The position numbers and the translations under genes are program-made. The notes under the pieces were generated by a model. That model was not told where the DNA came from. It did no database searches and saw only the letters and a list, made by a program, of their open reading frames with translations. Positions 26,290 to 35,900 of a DNA stretch of 64,000 bases are shown here, piece after piece (position 1 is the stretch's first letter; the number at the start of each line of letters is the position of its first letter). The stretch is from Planctomycetota bacterium (GTDB taxonomy: Bacteria; Planctomycetota; UBA1135; UBA2386), in NCBI GenBank assembly GCA_020638735.1, contig JACKHZ010000008.1:992001-1056000 (forward strand). Direction: 5' to 3'.

Positions 26290-26340
26290 CGCCGGGCATC
26301 GTGCCAGGGCGACGGGCTCGACAACAGCTCCGGCGCCCCG

Positions 26341-27945
26341 TCAATCTTCCGCGCGCCATGCGATCGCATGGCTGGCGAGCACGACGACACGCTTCTCCGC
26401 CCCGACCCGCCGATAGGCTGTGACGCGCACTTCGTAGTGCCCATGAGCTGGCAACTCGGGTAGCCGCCAACCGTCGGCATCGGCGAAGCGCGACGCGCCC
26501 TTCCCGAGCGCCTCCACATACATCGGCAACGCCAGCTCGGCCCCCGCGACTTCGAAGGTCGACCACAGCTCGAAGTCGGAACCCGTGGGCGACGAAGCGA
26601 GCAGGCGATCCCGCAGTTCGGGCCCTTCCGGCACGACTCCGATTCGAACGCTTGCCAGACTCGCTCTCAGTTGCGTCGACGAGTCCAGAACGGCGACCAC
26701 ACACATCGCCGCGCTCTCCACGTCGCGCACCAAGACGTGATCGCCGACCGCGAGACCGCGCAGCACGAAGCCGTCCCCGTGCGGAATGGCCCCGACCTCG
26801 ACACCGCGCGAATGCTGGCTCGAGCCGATCGACTGGCGCCGTCCATCACGAACGAGCTGCAGCTCACAGCTCCGAACGGGCACATCGACCGTCAGCAGAC
26901 GGGTCGACAACGGCCGTACGTCGATCGCGATCCCGTCGGACGCCGTGCGGCAGGTCCCCTGCCAGCCGGGGCCCCAGGCCTCGAGGGCCGCGGCATCCGT
27001 CAGCGGCAGATTTGGACGCAACCATCCGCTCCCTTCGCGCAGCCCGACTTCCTGGCGCCACTTCTCGGCCGTGCCTTGGCGATCCCGGACCACCAACATG
27101 CCCGACACCGACTCGTCGCATTGCACGCGCAGGTAGCCATCCGCCGCAGCCACCAGGACCACCTTCGCCGGCGCACGGAACGGCACCTCGGCCAGCACGT
27201 GATCACCTCGCGGATCGGTGAGGCGGCACAGGTAGTCGACTCCCAGCGGCAAGCCATGGACTTCGAAGTCCTCAACCGCCGCAGGCACGATCGGTCGGGG
27301 CGGCTGATGGCGTGAGCCATCCGGCGACGCGCGCCAGACCGCGGAATCGCCAGCTGGGAAGAACGACGCAGTCAAGCCAGCGCTGCGCAACATGTCGCCC
27401 GGGAGGCCGCGAACCTCCACCTGGCTCGTGCCGGTGCGCAACAGCGTGGCGCGATGCATGCCAGTGCCGGCTGCGGCGACACAGGGGAGATAGCCATCGA
27501 TCTGCACGAGCAACTCCGAGTCCGGCTGGATCGCAAGCTCGCCAGTGGTCAGACGCAGGCACGAACCAGCGCTCTGCGGTTCGGCGCGAGAGCGCGCCAA
27601 CTCCTTGCCGAGTGCCGCGCCATGCCGAGGCGCGTGCTCGATCAACAAGCACTCCCGCCCGACGGGCGCGACCAGGATGCTGCCGTCCGCCGATACACAC
27701 TCGACGGTCAGGACCTCGGCCGCGGTGGCTACTGGCGCACCTGCCGAGACCCTTGGCGCCGGCGCAGTCACCCGCTCGATGCGATGAGCAGCAGCCGTGG
27801 AGTCCGGCTGCGATCTCGACGCAGCCGGATCCGATCGCACGATGCCGGGACCTCCCGATGCAGCACGGAACCCGAGCAAGCTCACCCCGGTGGCGACCAC
27901 CAGGGCAAGGACGGCGAGCCCGATGCGATTCGAAATCTGCTGCAT
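26341..27945 (-). CDS. Orphan membrane-anchored or exported protein
   Basis: A 534-residue protein with one N-terminal hydrophobic helix (IGLAVLALVVATGVSLLGF), a Ser/Ala/Pro linker, and a long beta-rich extracytoplasmic part with Cys residues spread through it (TVECVSADGS, YLPCVAAA, RVQCDESV). Repeated short strands of the VEVRGLPGD and FEVHGLPLG type suggest carboxypeptidase-regulatory-like or Ig-like folds. I do not recognise a family. Base composition is less GC-rich than in neighbouring genes. It follows the 126-residue gene at 27963 by 17 bases and probably shares its transcript. Confidence 0.62.
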   Translation of the reverse strand: MQQISNRIGLAVLALVVATGVSLLGFRAASGGPGIVRSDPAASRSQPDSTAAAHRIERVTAPAPRVSAGAPVATAAEVLTVECVSADGSILVAPVGRECLLIEHAPRHGAALGKELARSRAEPQSAGSCLRLTTGELAIQPDSELLVQIDGYLPCVAAAGTGMHRATLLRTGTSQVEVRGLPGDMLRSAGLTASFFPAGDSAVWRASPDGSRHQPPRPIVPAAVEDFEVHGLPLGVDYLCRLTDPRGDHVLAEVPFRAPAKVVLVAAADGYLRVQCDESVSGMLVVRDRQGTAEKWRQEVGLREGSGWLRPNLPLTDAAALEAWGPGWQGTCRTASDGIAIDVRPLSTRLLTVDVPVRSCELQLVRDGRRQSIGSSQHSRGVEVGAIPHGDGFVLRGLAVGDHVLVRDVESAAMCVVAVLDSSTQLRASLASVRIGVVPEGPELRDRLLASSPTGSDFELWSTFEVAGAELALPMYVEALGKGASRFADADGWRLPELPAHGHYEVRVTAYRRVGAEKRVVVLASHAIAWRAED

Positions 27946-27962
27946 CGTCAGGTCACCGAAGA

Positions 27963-28343
27963 CTACTGCGGCTTCTGATCCACCGACTTGATGGAGGTCG
28001 AGTTCCCGTCCGAGTCCGCCGCCTCGATGACGATGCGGTACCTTTCGTCCTTGGAGAAGTTGCTGCCGTCAGCCCTCTTGATGTCGGTGGTCTGAGTCGC
28101 CTGCCCATCCAGGGAATAGCCACCTGTGTCACCGAGCTCCCAGACCTGGATCCAGAAGCCGTCGACCAGCTTCCAGATCTCCGTGACCTTCACGGTGTCG
28201 GACTTGTTGACCTCGAGCTTCTTGATGTTGTCGGACGACCGCGCAGTCCGAGCACCTCGACGCGAGCCACCTCCCCCGACCGGGACACGCGAGCAGGCGG
28301 CGGCGAGCAGGCAACGTCCACGTGCCCGTATCGGATACGGCAC
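27963..28343 (-). CDS. Small putative lipoprotein or gene fragment
   Basis: From GTG 28343 the frame encodes 126 residues: a short Arg-rich lead with LLAAAC as a possible lipobox, a Gly/Arg linker, and a hydrophilic domain (KLEVNKSDTVKVTEIWKLVDGFWIQVWE) that reads like real protein and is Lys- and Asp-rich, unlike the surroundings. The GTG start is weak, with no clear ribosome binding site, so this could instead be the 3' end of a decayed gene. It is followed 17 bases later by the 534-residue orphan. Function unknown. Confidence 0.45.
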   Translation of the reverse strand: MPYPIRARGRCLLAAACSRVPVGGGGSRRGARTARSSDNIKKLEVNKSDTVKVTEIWKLVDGFWIQVWELGDTGGYSLDGQATQTTDIKRADGSNFSKDERYRIVIEAADSDGNSTSIKSVDQKPQ

Positions 28344-28707
28344 AGCGCGCGCCGCTCCCTGCGCATGACGGAGGTCGCCACACGAAACGCGTAAGCCGGC
28401 AGACTTCGCACCTGCAGACCCCGCCTCAACTCCCCCAGCAGACGGAATACCCCCTCCGCGACACACTCCTCGCAGTCCTGCCCCCCCGTAGCGCCGACAC
28501 GCAGCAGCAGCAGCCTGAAGGGCACGATGCCACTCGCGAGAAGCAACGACAACATCGAGACATCGCCGACCCCGCCCCGCGTCGCCTTCGGCCGCATCCT
28601 TCATCATCATCAGTACGCACGGCCCTTGACGCGCCCAGCAAACCGACCAGAACGGGCAGCAGGCCAACTGCAAGAATCAGTTCTCCTTGCGGTAGTGTTG
28701 CGCTGGA
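28344..28707. other. Low-information intergenic region with a possible sigma-factor relic
   Basis: This is a 364-base stretch before the SLC13-type gene. On the minus strand a frame from ATG 28597 to 28190 includes EGVFRLLGELRRGLQV and SLPAYAFRVATSVMRRERRA, which resembles region 2 of an ECF sigma factor but has no region 4 and then runs over the 27963-28343 frame. If real it is a truncated relic. An imperfect palindrome lies at 28322-28343. Nothing else stands out. Confidence 0.3.
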
Positions 28708-29934
28708 TTGGACCTGCCACTGATCGTCTTCGTCGCCGTCTACGCGGTGATGGTGCTCGGTGCCGTACCGTGGCTGCGGCTCGACCGCACCGGTGCTTCG
28801 CTGCTCGGCGCGATCGCACTGATCGCCGGCGGCTGCCTCGACAGCGCCGCGGCGTGGCGCACGATCGACATCGGCACGATCGGGCTCCTGCTCGGCATGA
28901 TGATCGTGTCGGCGCAGCTGCGGCTGTGCGGCTTCTACACCCGGTTGACGCGCGCGCTGGCGGCGCGCGACACCACGCCCGAACGGCTGCTGCTGTGGCT
29001 GGTGCTGGTGGTCGGCGCGCTGTCGGCGCTGCTGACCAACGACGTCGTCTGCCTCGCCATCGCGCCGGTGCTGGTCGACGTCTGCCGCCGCCGCGGCCTC
29101 GACCCGGTGCCGTTCCTGCTCGGGCTTGCCGCGGCAGCCAACGTCGGCTCGGCGGCGACGCTGATCGGCAACCCGCAGAACATGCTGATCGGGCAGGCGC
29201 GCGCGATGTCGTTCGCCGACTACCTGCTCGACGGCGGGCCGCCGGCGGTGCTGGGATTGCTGCTGACGTGGTGGCTGTTGCAGCGCGCGTATCGCGGTCG
29301 CTTCGAACGCGGGACCGTCGGCGACGCCGCGCCGGACCGCGAGTTCGACGCCGCGCAGTGCACCAAGGGCTTCGTCGTGCTCGGCGCGCTCGTGCTCGGG
29401 CTGCTGTTCGCGCCGCTGCCGCACGAAGTGCAGGCGCTGTGCGCCGCCGGCGTGCTGCTGCTGTCGCGCAAGGTCGCGACGCGCGAGATGCTCGGCCTGG
29501 TCGACTGGCAGCTGCTGGTGCTGTTTGCCGGACTGTTCGTCTGCAACCACGCGTTCGCGCAGGCGGGCCACCTCGACACGCTGCTGCGCTGGCTCGGCGA
29601 CGCGGGCGTGCACGTCGAACAGCCGGTGACGCTGTTCGTCACGGCGGCGGTCGGCTCCAACGTCGTCAGCAACGTGCCGCTGACGATGCTGCTGTTGCCC
29701 GCTGCCGGCGACGCGCCGATCGCCGGCCCGATCCTGGCGCTGGCGACGACGCTCGCCGGCAACCTGCTGCTGGTCGGCTCGATCGCCAACCTGATCGTCG
29801 TCCAGCAGGCCGAACGGCTCGGCGTCGCGCCGGCGAACGGTTCGTGGTCGCGCGTGCATCTGCGCACCGGCGTGCCGATCACGCTCGGCACGCTGGCGAT
29901 CGCCGCCGCGTGGCTGTGGCTGCGGCACGGCTGA
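28708..29934 (+). CDS. SLC13/ArsB-type anion or ion transporter
   Basis: A 408-residue membrane protein with about eleven helices, opening at TTG 28708 (the first start after an in-frame stop at 28693; ATG 28749 is an alternative inside the first helix). Two inverted repeats each carry the family's loop signature: SALLTNDVVCLAIAPVL with GSAATLIGNPQNMLIG, and SNVVSNVPLTMLLLP with LLLVGSIANLIV. The NxVxxx and GNPQN loops are those of the ion transporter superfamily that includes dicarboxylate, sulfate and arsenite permeases. The substrate cannot be decided. Confidence 0.85.
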   Translation: MDLPLIVFVAVYAVMVLGAVPWLRLDRTGASLLGAIALIAGGCLDSAAAWRTIDIGTIGLLLGMMIVSAQLRLCGFYTRLTRALAARDTTPERLLLWLVLVVGALSALLTNDVVCLAIAPVLVDVCRRRGLDPVPFLLGLAAAANVGSAATLIGNPQNMLIGQARAMSFADYLLDGGPPAVLGLLLTWWLLQRAYRGRFERGTVGDAAPDREFDAAQCTKGFVVLGALVLGLLFAPLPHEVQALCAAGVLLLSRKVATREMLGLVDWQLLVLFAGLFVCNHAFAQAGHLDTLLRWLGDAGVHVEQPVTLFVTAAVGSNVVSNVPLTMLLLPAAGDAPIAGPILALATTLAGNLLLVGSIANLIVVQQAERLGVAPANGSWSRVHLRTGVPITLGTLAIAAAWLWLRHG

Positions 29935-29950
29935 AGCGCAGAGCCGCCTC

Positions 29951-30712
29951 CTACTCGCCCGCGTCGAGCCGCTCCAGCCCTTCGACCACCTTGATCACCC
30001 CCGCGCGCAGCCGCGGCACCAGCCCCTCGACCTCGTCCCCCGGCAGCACCGGGGCCAGCTGATCGCGCACCGTCGCATCGTCGACGCGCTCTGCCGCGCG
30101 ACGCAACGCCGCCGCGAACTCCCCCATCGTCATCGACTTCTTGCCCTTCAGCGCCGGCAACCGCGACTCGACCTTGCGCAGCCGCTTCTGCAGCGCCGCG
30201 ACGTCCACCTTCGCCCCGAGCCGCGCCGCGAGGTAGTAGACGTCGTAGAGGTCGCGCAGCAGCCGCCGCTCGTTCCACGCCGCCAGCTTGTGCGCCAGCG
30301 CGCGCTCGAGCGCCATCACCCGCACCAGTCGCGACGGCTGCCCCTGCCGCAGCGCGAAGTCGGCGGTCGGCACCACCACCGACGGACACTCGACGTCGAC
30401 GTTGGCCTCGATCTGGATCGCCGCGCCGTCGACGACGATGCGGGCGCGGATCATCTTGGAGTGCGTCTCGACCTCGACGTCGGCACCTTCGAGCTCGGCG
30501 AGCACCGTCTTCAGCCGCGCGACGACGTCCTTCTTCGAGCGGAACGGCACGAACACGTAGTCGATGTCGGTCGTCGACCGCGGACAATCGTGCAGCCGCA
30601 GCGCGATGCCGCCCTTCACCACCGCGTGCTCTTCGAACACCTCGGCGAATCGGTGCAGAACCCAGACGAACAGCCGGTCCGGCGTCGCGGGACGATCGAG
30701 CCTCGCCTTCAT
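29951..30712 (-). CDS. abiEii: AbiEii-type nucleotidyltransferase toxin
   Basis: A 253-residue protein of the AbiEii/AbiGii nucleotidyltransferase family, the toxin of type IV toxin-antitoxin systems. The NTase core shows GGIALRLH followed by TDIDYV, the paired metal-binding Asp residues. Downstream are the expected Lys-containing motif (ALAHKLAAWNERRLLRD) and LYDVYYLAA. It probably transfers nucleotides to a cellular target such as tRNA. The ATG at 30712 overlaps the stop of the AbiEi-like gene by 4 bases. The longer frame upstream is rejected because it lies inside that gene. Confidence 0.8.
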   Translation of the reverse strand: MKARLDRPATPDRLFVWVLHRFAEVFEEHAVVKGGIALRLHDCPRSTTDIDYVFVPFRSKKDVVARLKTVLAELEGADVEVETHSKMIRARIVVDGAAIQIEANVDVECPSVVVPTADFALRQGQPSRLVRVMALERALAHKLAAWNERRLLRDLYDVYYLAARLGAKVDVAALQKRLRKVESRLPALKGKKSMTMGEFAAALRRAAERVDDATVRDQLAPVLPGDEVEGLVPRLRAGVIKVVEGLERLDAGE

Positions 30713-31302
30713 GCGAGTTCCAGCACGGAGCTGGCGAAGGAGACGAACTTGGGGTTCTTGAAGCGCGCGAGGTATTGCCGCAGCCGCTGCTCGTCGAGGC
30801 GTGCGAGGTCGAGGTCCGAGAAGACGTCGAACGGGTATCGCCGGCCGCGCAGGTGGAAGTAGAGCGAGTCGAGCGCGGCCTTCTCGGCGTCGGCCCAACG
30901 CACACCATGCTCGACCTCGTGTCCGAAGTCGAGGTGCTGGGCGATGTGCACGTGCACGACCTCGACGTCGAGCCCGCGGTAGACGTGGGCGCGACCGGTC
31001 TTGGCCGCGATCAGTTGACGGTCCGGCCGCGTACCGATGACCAGGTGCCGGGCCAACGCGGTGCCGAAGCTGACGTAGGAGTCGGCGGCGAGACGCTGGC
31101 TCAGGGTCGGCAGGTCGAACTCGCGGGCCACGTAGACGCCGCGCACGAAGCGTCGCAGCACACCGGCCCGGACCAGCGCCTGCACGCGGCGGGTGAACGC
31201 CGCGGGGTGGCGTTCGCCGAGCAGGACCTGCAGGTCGGCCTTGCAGAACACGCCCCGCTGTGTCGCCTGCACCTCTTCCAGGCGCTGCGCGTCAGATTTC
31301 AT
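30709..31302 (-). CDS. abiEi: AbiEi-type antitoxin / transcriptional regulator
   Basis: A 197-residue protein from ATG 31302 (ATG 31344 would add 14 residues). The N-terminal winged helix (KADLQVLLGERHPAAFTRRVQALVRAGVLRRFVRGVYV) followed by LSQRLAADSYVSFGTALARH and WADAEKAALDSLYF is the AbiEi_4 layout. AbiEi proteins neutralise AbiEii without direct contact and repress their own operon by binding inverted repeats. Repeated CAGGATA motifs in the AT-rich region upstream are candidate operators. It is directly coupled to the toxin gene by ATGA. Confidence 0.78.
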   Translation of the reverse strand: MKSDAQRLEEVQATQRGVFCKADLQVLLGERHPAAFTRRVQALVRAGVLRRFVRGVYVAREFDLPTLSQRLAADSYVSFGTALARHLVIGTRPDRQLIAAKTGRAHVYRGLDVEVVHVHIAQHLDFGHEVEHGVRWADAEKAALDSLYFHLRGRRYPFDVFSDLDLARLDEQRLRQYLARFKNPKFVSFASSVLELA

Positions 31303-31375
31303 ATGACAGGATAAGCTACACTTCTGTATCTTTTCCTGCAACATGAATTATCACGCTGTCGACGGCAGGATAGCC
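31303..31375 (-). promoter_or_regulatory. Candidate abiE promoter and operator region
   Basis: This locally AT-rich patch holds CAGGATA at 31307-31313 and again at 31366-31372, with a gapped inverse (TATC-N4-CCTG) at 31327-31338. On the minus strand TTGCAG and TAGCTT are 17 bases apart and could be weak -35 and -10 boxes. If so, transcription starts close to ATG 31302, favouring that start. AbiEi autoregulation through repeats is known for the family; the assignment here is inferred. Confidence 0.35.
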
Positions 31376-31505
31376 CGAGATTGCAGCACTCACTCGCGCG
31401 CGATCAGCCCTTCGTCCGTCGGGCGGCATGCGAATCTCACACTGTCGCTGCACGCGCACGACGCCCCCGGACAGCGCGGAGGACAGCAGCGCGACCGCGC
31501 CGCGC

Positions 31506-32978
31506 TCACGCCAACAGCTGCCGCACGACCCGCGCCGGCTCCACCCCGGTCAGTCGCACGTCGAGCCCCATGTGCTGCACCGCCAGCCGCGCGTGGTCAA
31601 TGCCGAGGCAGTGCAGGATCGTCGCGTTGAGGTCGCGCACATGCACCGGGTCGCGCACGACGTTGTAGCCGAAGTCGTCGGTCTCACCGTGCACGACGCC
31701 GCCCTTCATCCCGCCGCCGGCCATCCACATCGTGAAGCAGCGCGGGTGGTGGTCGCGACCGTAGTTCTCGCGCGTCAACGCACCCTGGCAGTAGATCGTG
31801 CGGCCGAACTCGCCGCCCCAGATCACCAGCGTGTCGTCGAGCATGCCGCGCTGCTTGAGGTCCTGCACCAGCGCCCACGCCGCACGGTCGATGTCGCCGC
31901 ACTGCAGCGGCAGGTCGCCGGTCAGGTTGCCGTGCTGGTCCCAGCCGCGGTGGAAGATCTGCACGAAGCGCACACCGCGCTCGAGCATGCGTCGGCCGAG
32001 CACGCACGACGCGGCGAACGTGCCGGGGGTGCGCGCCTCGGGGCCGTACATCGCGTCGGTGATCGCCGGCTCACTCGCGAGGTCGGTCAGCTCCGGCACC
32101 GACGTCTGCATGCGGAAGGCGAGTTCGTACTGCGCGATGCGCGCCCGCGTCTCGGGGTCGCCGTCGCGTTCGGCGGTGCGCTGGTTCAAGCGGCCCAGCG
32201 TGTCGAGCATGCGCCGGCGCGCCGCCGGCGACACGCCGTCGGGGTTCTGCAGGAACAGCACCGGGTCGCCTTCGGGCCGCAGCGCCGTGCCGGCGTGCTT
32301 GCTGGCGAGCATGCCCGCCCCCCACAGCCGGTTGTAGAGCGCCTGCGCGTCGCGCCGCCCGCTCCAGCGCGGCGTCATGACGACGAACGACGGCAGGTCC
32401 TTGTTCTCACTGCCGAGCCCGTAGCTGAGCCAGCTGCCGAGGCTCGGGCGGCCGGGCAGCTCGCGGCCGGTGGTGATGAACGTGATCGCCGGGTCGTGGT
32501 TGATCGCCTCGGTGTAGACCGAGCGCACGATCGCCAGGTCCTTCACCATCTGCGCCGTGTACGGCAGCAGCTCCGACACCCACGCGCCGTCGCCGCCGTT
32601 GTCGTGCTTCGCGAAGCGATAGATCGACGGCGCGATCGGGAAGCGCGTCTGCCCCGACGTCATCGTCGTCAGGCGCTGGCCGTTGCGGATCGACTCCGGC
32701 AGGTCGGTGTCGAACAGCGCCTGCATCTTCGGCTTGTGGTCGAAGGTGTCGAGCTGCGACGGCGCGCCGGCCATGAACAGCCAGATCGCGCGTTTGGCCT
32801 TCGGCGCGAAGTGCGGCAGGCCCTGCAGGCCGGGGCCGTCGCTGCCTCCTGGCATCGCGGCCATTGCGCCGCGGCCGAGCAACGAGGCCAGCGCTGCCGA
32901 ACCGAGGCCGAGGCCGCCCCGCTGGAAGAAGTGGCGCCGCGTCAGCTGCTGCACGAAGTCGTCTCTGGGGTCCATCAC
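31506..32978 (-). CDS. DUF1501 protein (sulfatase-like, Tat-exported)
   Basis: A 490-residue DUF1501 protein, one of the most typical planctomycete families. A twin-arginine signal (TRRHFFQRGGLGLGSAALASLL) begins it. Alkaline-phosphatase-superfamily features follow: WLFMAGAPSQLDTFDHKP near the N-terminus, then HDPAITFITTGRELPGR, VIWGGEFGRT and GRDHHPRCFTMW, where His and Asp residues would bind metal. The start is ATG 32978 or 32975. It lies 13 bases after the PSCyt1/DUF1553 gene, the standard pairing. The substrate is unknown; sulfated or other complex polymers are proposed for the pair. Confidence 0.92.
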   Translation of the reverse strand: MMDPRDDFVQQLTRRHFFQRGGLGLGSAALASLLGRGAMAAMPGGSDGPGLQGLPHFAPKAKRAIWLFMAGAPSQLDTFDHKPKMQALFDTDLPESIRNGQRLTTMTSGQTRFPIAPSIYRFAKHDNGGDGAWVSELLPYTAQMVKDLAIVRSVYTEAINHDPAITFITTGRELPGRPSLGSWLSYGLGSENKDLPSFVVMTPRWSGRRDAQALYNRLWGAGMLASKHAGTALRPEGDPVLFLQNPDGVSPAARRRMLDTLGRLNQRTAERDGDPETRARIAQYELAFRMQTSVPELTDLASEPAITDAMYGPEARTPGTFAASCVLGRRMLERGVRFVQIFHRGWDQHGNLTGDLPLQCGDIDRAAWALVQDLKQRGMLDDTLVIWGGEFGRTIYCQGALTRENYGRDHHPRCFTMWMAGGGMKGGVVHGETDDFGYNVVRDPVHVRDLNATILHCLGIDHARLAVQHMGLDVRLTGVEPARVVRQLLA

Positions 32979-32991
32979 TTCACCTGGCGCA

Positions 32992-35900
32992 TCAGCCCTT
33001 GGTCAGCACTTCGTCGAGGTTGAGGATCACGTTGGCCAGCATCGTCCACGCCGCCAACTCGACCGCGTCGAGCGCCGGGTCGGCCGGCACGGCGCCGATC
33101 GCCACCAGCCTCGCCGCGTCGCCCGGCATCGCGGCGAACGCCGCGCGCTGGTCGGCGAGCAGCTGCAGCAGCTCGGCGACGTCGCGCGGATCCGGCGCAC
33201 GGCACGTCGCACCCTCGAGCATCCAGCCGACGCGCGTCGGGTCGTCGACGCCGCCTTCGCGCAGCGCCCGCGTCGCGAAGCCGCGCGCGGCCTCGACGTA
33301 CTGCGCCTCGTTGAGCAGCAGCAGGGCCTGCATCGGCGTGTTGGTGCGCTCGCGGCGCACGCGACACTCCTCGCGGCTCGGCGCGTCGAACGTCGTCAGC
33401 TGCGGCGGCGGCGCGGTGCGCTTCCAGAAGGTGTAGAGGCTGCGCCGGTGCACCTTGTCGGGCGCGGTGTCCGCCGAGAACTTCGCCGTGTTGGAGCTCG
33501 AGTAGCCGACCGCCTCCCACAGCCCGGCAGGTTGCGGCGGCTTGACCGGCGGACCGCCGACGTCGCGCACCAGCAGCCCGCCGAGCGCGAGCGCCTGGTC
33601 GCGCAGTGTCTCGCCGTCCAGGCGGAAGCGCGGCCCGCGCGCCAGCAGCCGGTTGTCGGGGTCGCGGCGGCGCAGCTCGTCGCGGTTGGTCGCTGCCTGG
33701 CGATACGTCGCCGAGCAGACCATCTCGCGCATCAGCGCCTTGACGTGCCAGCCTTCGGCGACGAAGCGCGTCGCCAGCCAGTCGAGCAGAGCCGGGTGGC
33801 TCGGCCGTTCGCCCTGGTTGCCGAAGTCCTCGCTGGTGCGTACCAGACCCTGGCCGAACAGCTGCTGCCAGAAGCGGTTGACGGTGACGCGCGCGGTCAG
33901 CGGATGCTGCGGATCGATCAGCCAGCGCGCCAGGCCGAGGCGGTCCTTCGGCAGGTCGTCGGCCATCGGCGGCAGCGCGCGCGGCGTGTGGCGTTCGACC
34001 TGCTCGCCGCGCTGGTCGTAGAGGCCGCGCTTCAGCAGGTAGGCAGGGCGCGGCTCGACGCGCTCCTTCATCACCAGCGTGGTCGGGATCGCCGCCTCCA
34101 CCTTGCCGCGCGCCGCGGCGAGGTGCTCGAGCTCGCGCTCGAACGGCGCGAACGTCGCCCGCGACGGCCCGTGCACGAAGCGCAGGTAGTGCTCGCGCAC
34201 CGCGCGCTGCTGCGCCTCGCTGCGCTCCCCCGCGGCGACCGCCAGCGCGTCGCGCACCGGCTGCGGCAGGTCCTTGCCGTTGGACGCCCTGCGCTCCCAC
34301 GCGGCGAGCGAGACCAGGTACTCGCGGCTCGGCGGCGCGAACGTGTGCACGCCACCGCCGTCCCACCAGACGGTGCCGCCGACCATCGTCATCGCCATGC
34401 CGTCGAGGCGCTGCCCGGGCTGCAGGCCCACCGACGCGAGGTCGGTCTCGAGCCGCACCCAGCGCCCGGTCGCCGGCACGTCGCCGGCGCGATGGTCGGC
34501 GCCGCCAGGGCGCCCGGCGCCGTGCGCGGGGTCGCCCCAGCGCACGCGGTGCTCCCAGCTGCCGTCGACGTGGAACTGCAGCTGCACCGCGCGCGGCGGA
34601 TCGTTCGGGTCGAGCCACACCCACGCGAACAGGCGGTCGACGTGGCGCACGACCAGCGGCATCACAGCGCCGGTGAAGAAGTCCTGGCTCAGACCCTCGG
34701 CCTTGCGGCGCAGCATGCGCGCGCCGTTCCGCGGGGTCGGCTGGCCGTCGCCGCCGGCGTCCCGACCGCCGGCCGTCCACTGCCAGCGCTCGCCGTCGCC
34801 CTGCAGGTCGGCGCCGTCCGGAGCCTCGTCGTCCCACCACAGCCAGTCCTCGGCGAGCTGCGGCGACGTCGTCACGACGCCCGCTTCGTCCCACCACGCC
34901 GTGCCGCCGAACTGCGTGAAGGCGATGCCGTGCACCGCGCTGCCCGTGCCGAGCCCGACCGCCGCGACCGGCACCTCGAGCCGCACCCACGCGCCGGGTG
35001 ATGGCAGGTCGCCGATGCGTCGGCGTTCGGTCGTGCCGGCGGTGCCGTAGCCGATCTTGTCGGCGCCCCAGAACGCGCGGTGCCCCCAGCCGCCGGCGCC
35101 GTCGTCGTTCCACTGCAGCATCAGCTGCTCGGGCGGATCGTTCGGGTCGACGAACACCCAGGCGAACAGCACGTCGCCGTCGGCGAGGCGCAGCTTCTGG
35201 TCGGCGTTGCGGAAGAAGTGCTGGTGGTTGCCGGGTCCGCGCCGGCGCATCGCGCGCGCGCCGAGGTGCACGTGGCCGTCGTCGGGCGTCACCCACACCA
35301 GCCCGTCGCCTTCGGCCTGTGCCCCGGTCGGCAGTTCGTCGTCGACCCAGACGATCGTCTGCGGCGGCCGCGGCGGCACGTCGGGCAGCGGCGGCTCCTC
35401 GTAGCGGATCGCCGCCAGCGCCTCGCCAGCGCGCCGTTCGACGTCGTCCTGCCGCGCGCGCAGCGACGCCAGCTCCTCGCGCTGCGCCGCGCTCGGCACC
35501 GCCAGCACCGGCGCCGGCGCCTTGGCGTTGTCGTCCATCGGCTTGCCGTCGAGGCCGTTGAAGAACGCGAACAGCTCGTAGAACTCGCGCTGCGTGATCG
35601 GATCGAACTTGTGGTCGTGACAGACCGCGCAGCCGAGCGTCAGGCCGAGGAACACCGTGCCGGTCGTGCTGACGCGATCGACGACGTTGCGCACGTAGAC
35701 CTCTTCTTCGATCGAGCCGCCTTCGTTGGTCGTGATGTGGCAGCGGTTGAAGCCCGACGCGATGCGCTGCTCGGCGGTCGCATCGGGCAGCAGGTCGCCG
35801 GCGAGGTTCTCGACGAGGAAACGATCGAACGGCTGGTCGTCCTGGAACGCGCGCACGACGTGGTCGCGGTAGAGCCACATCTCGCGATGGTTGTCGAGGT

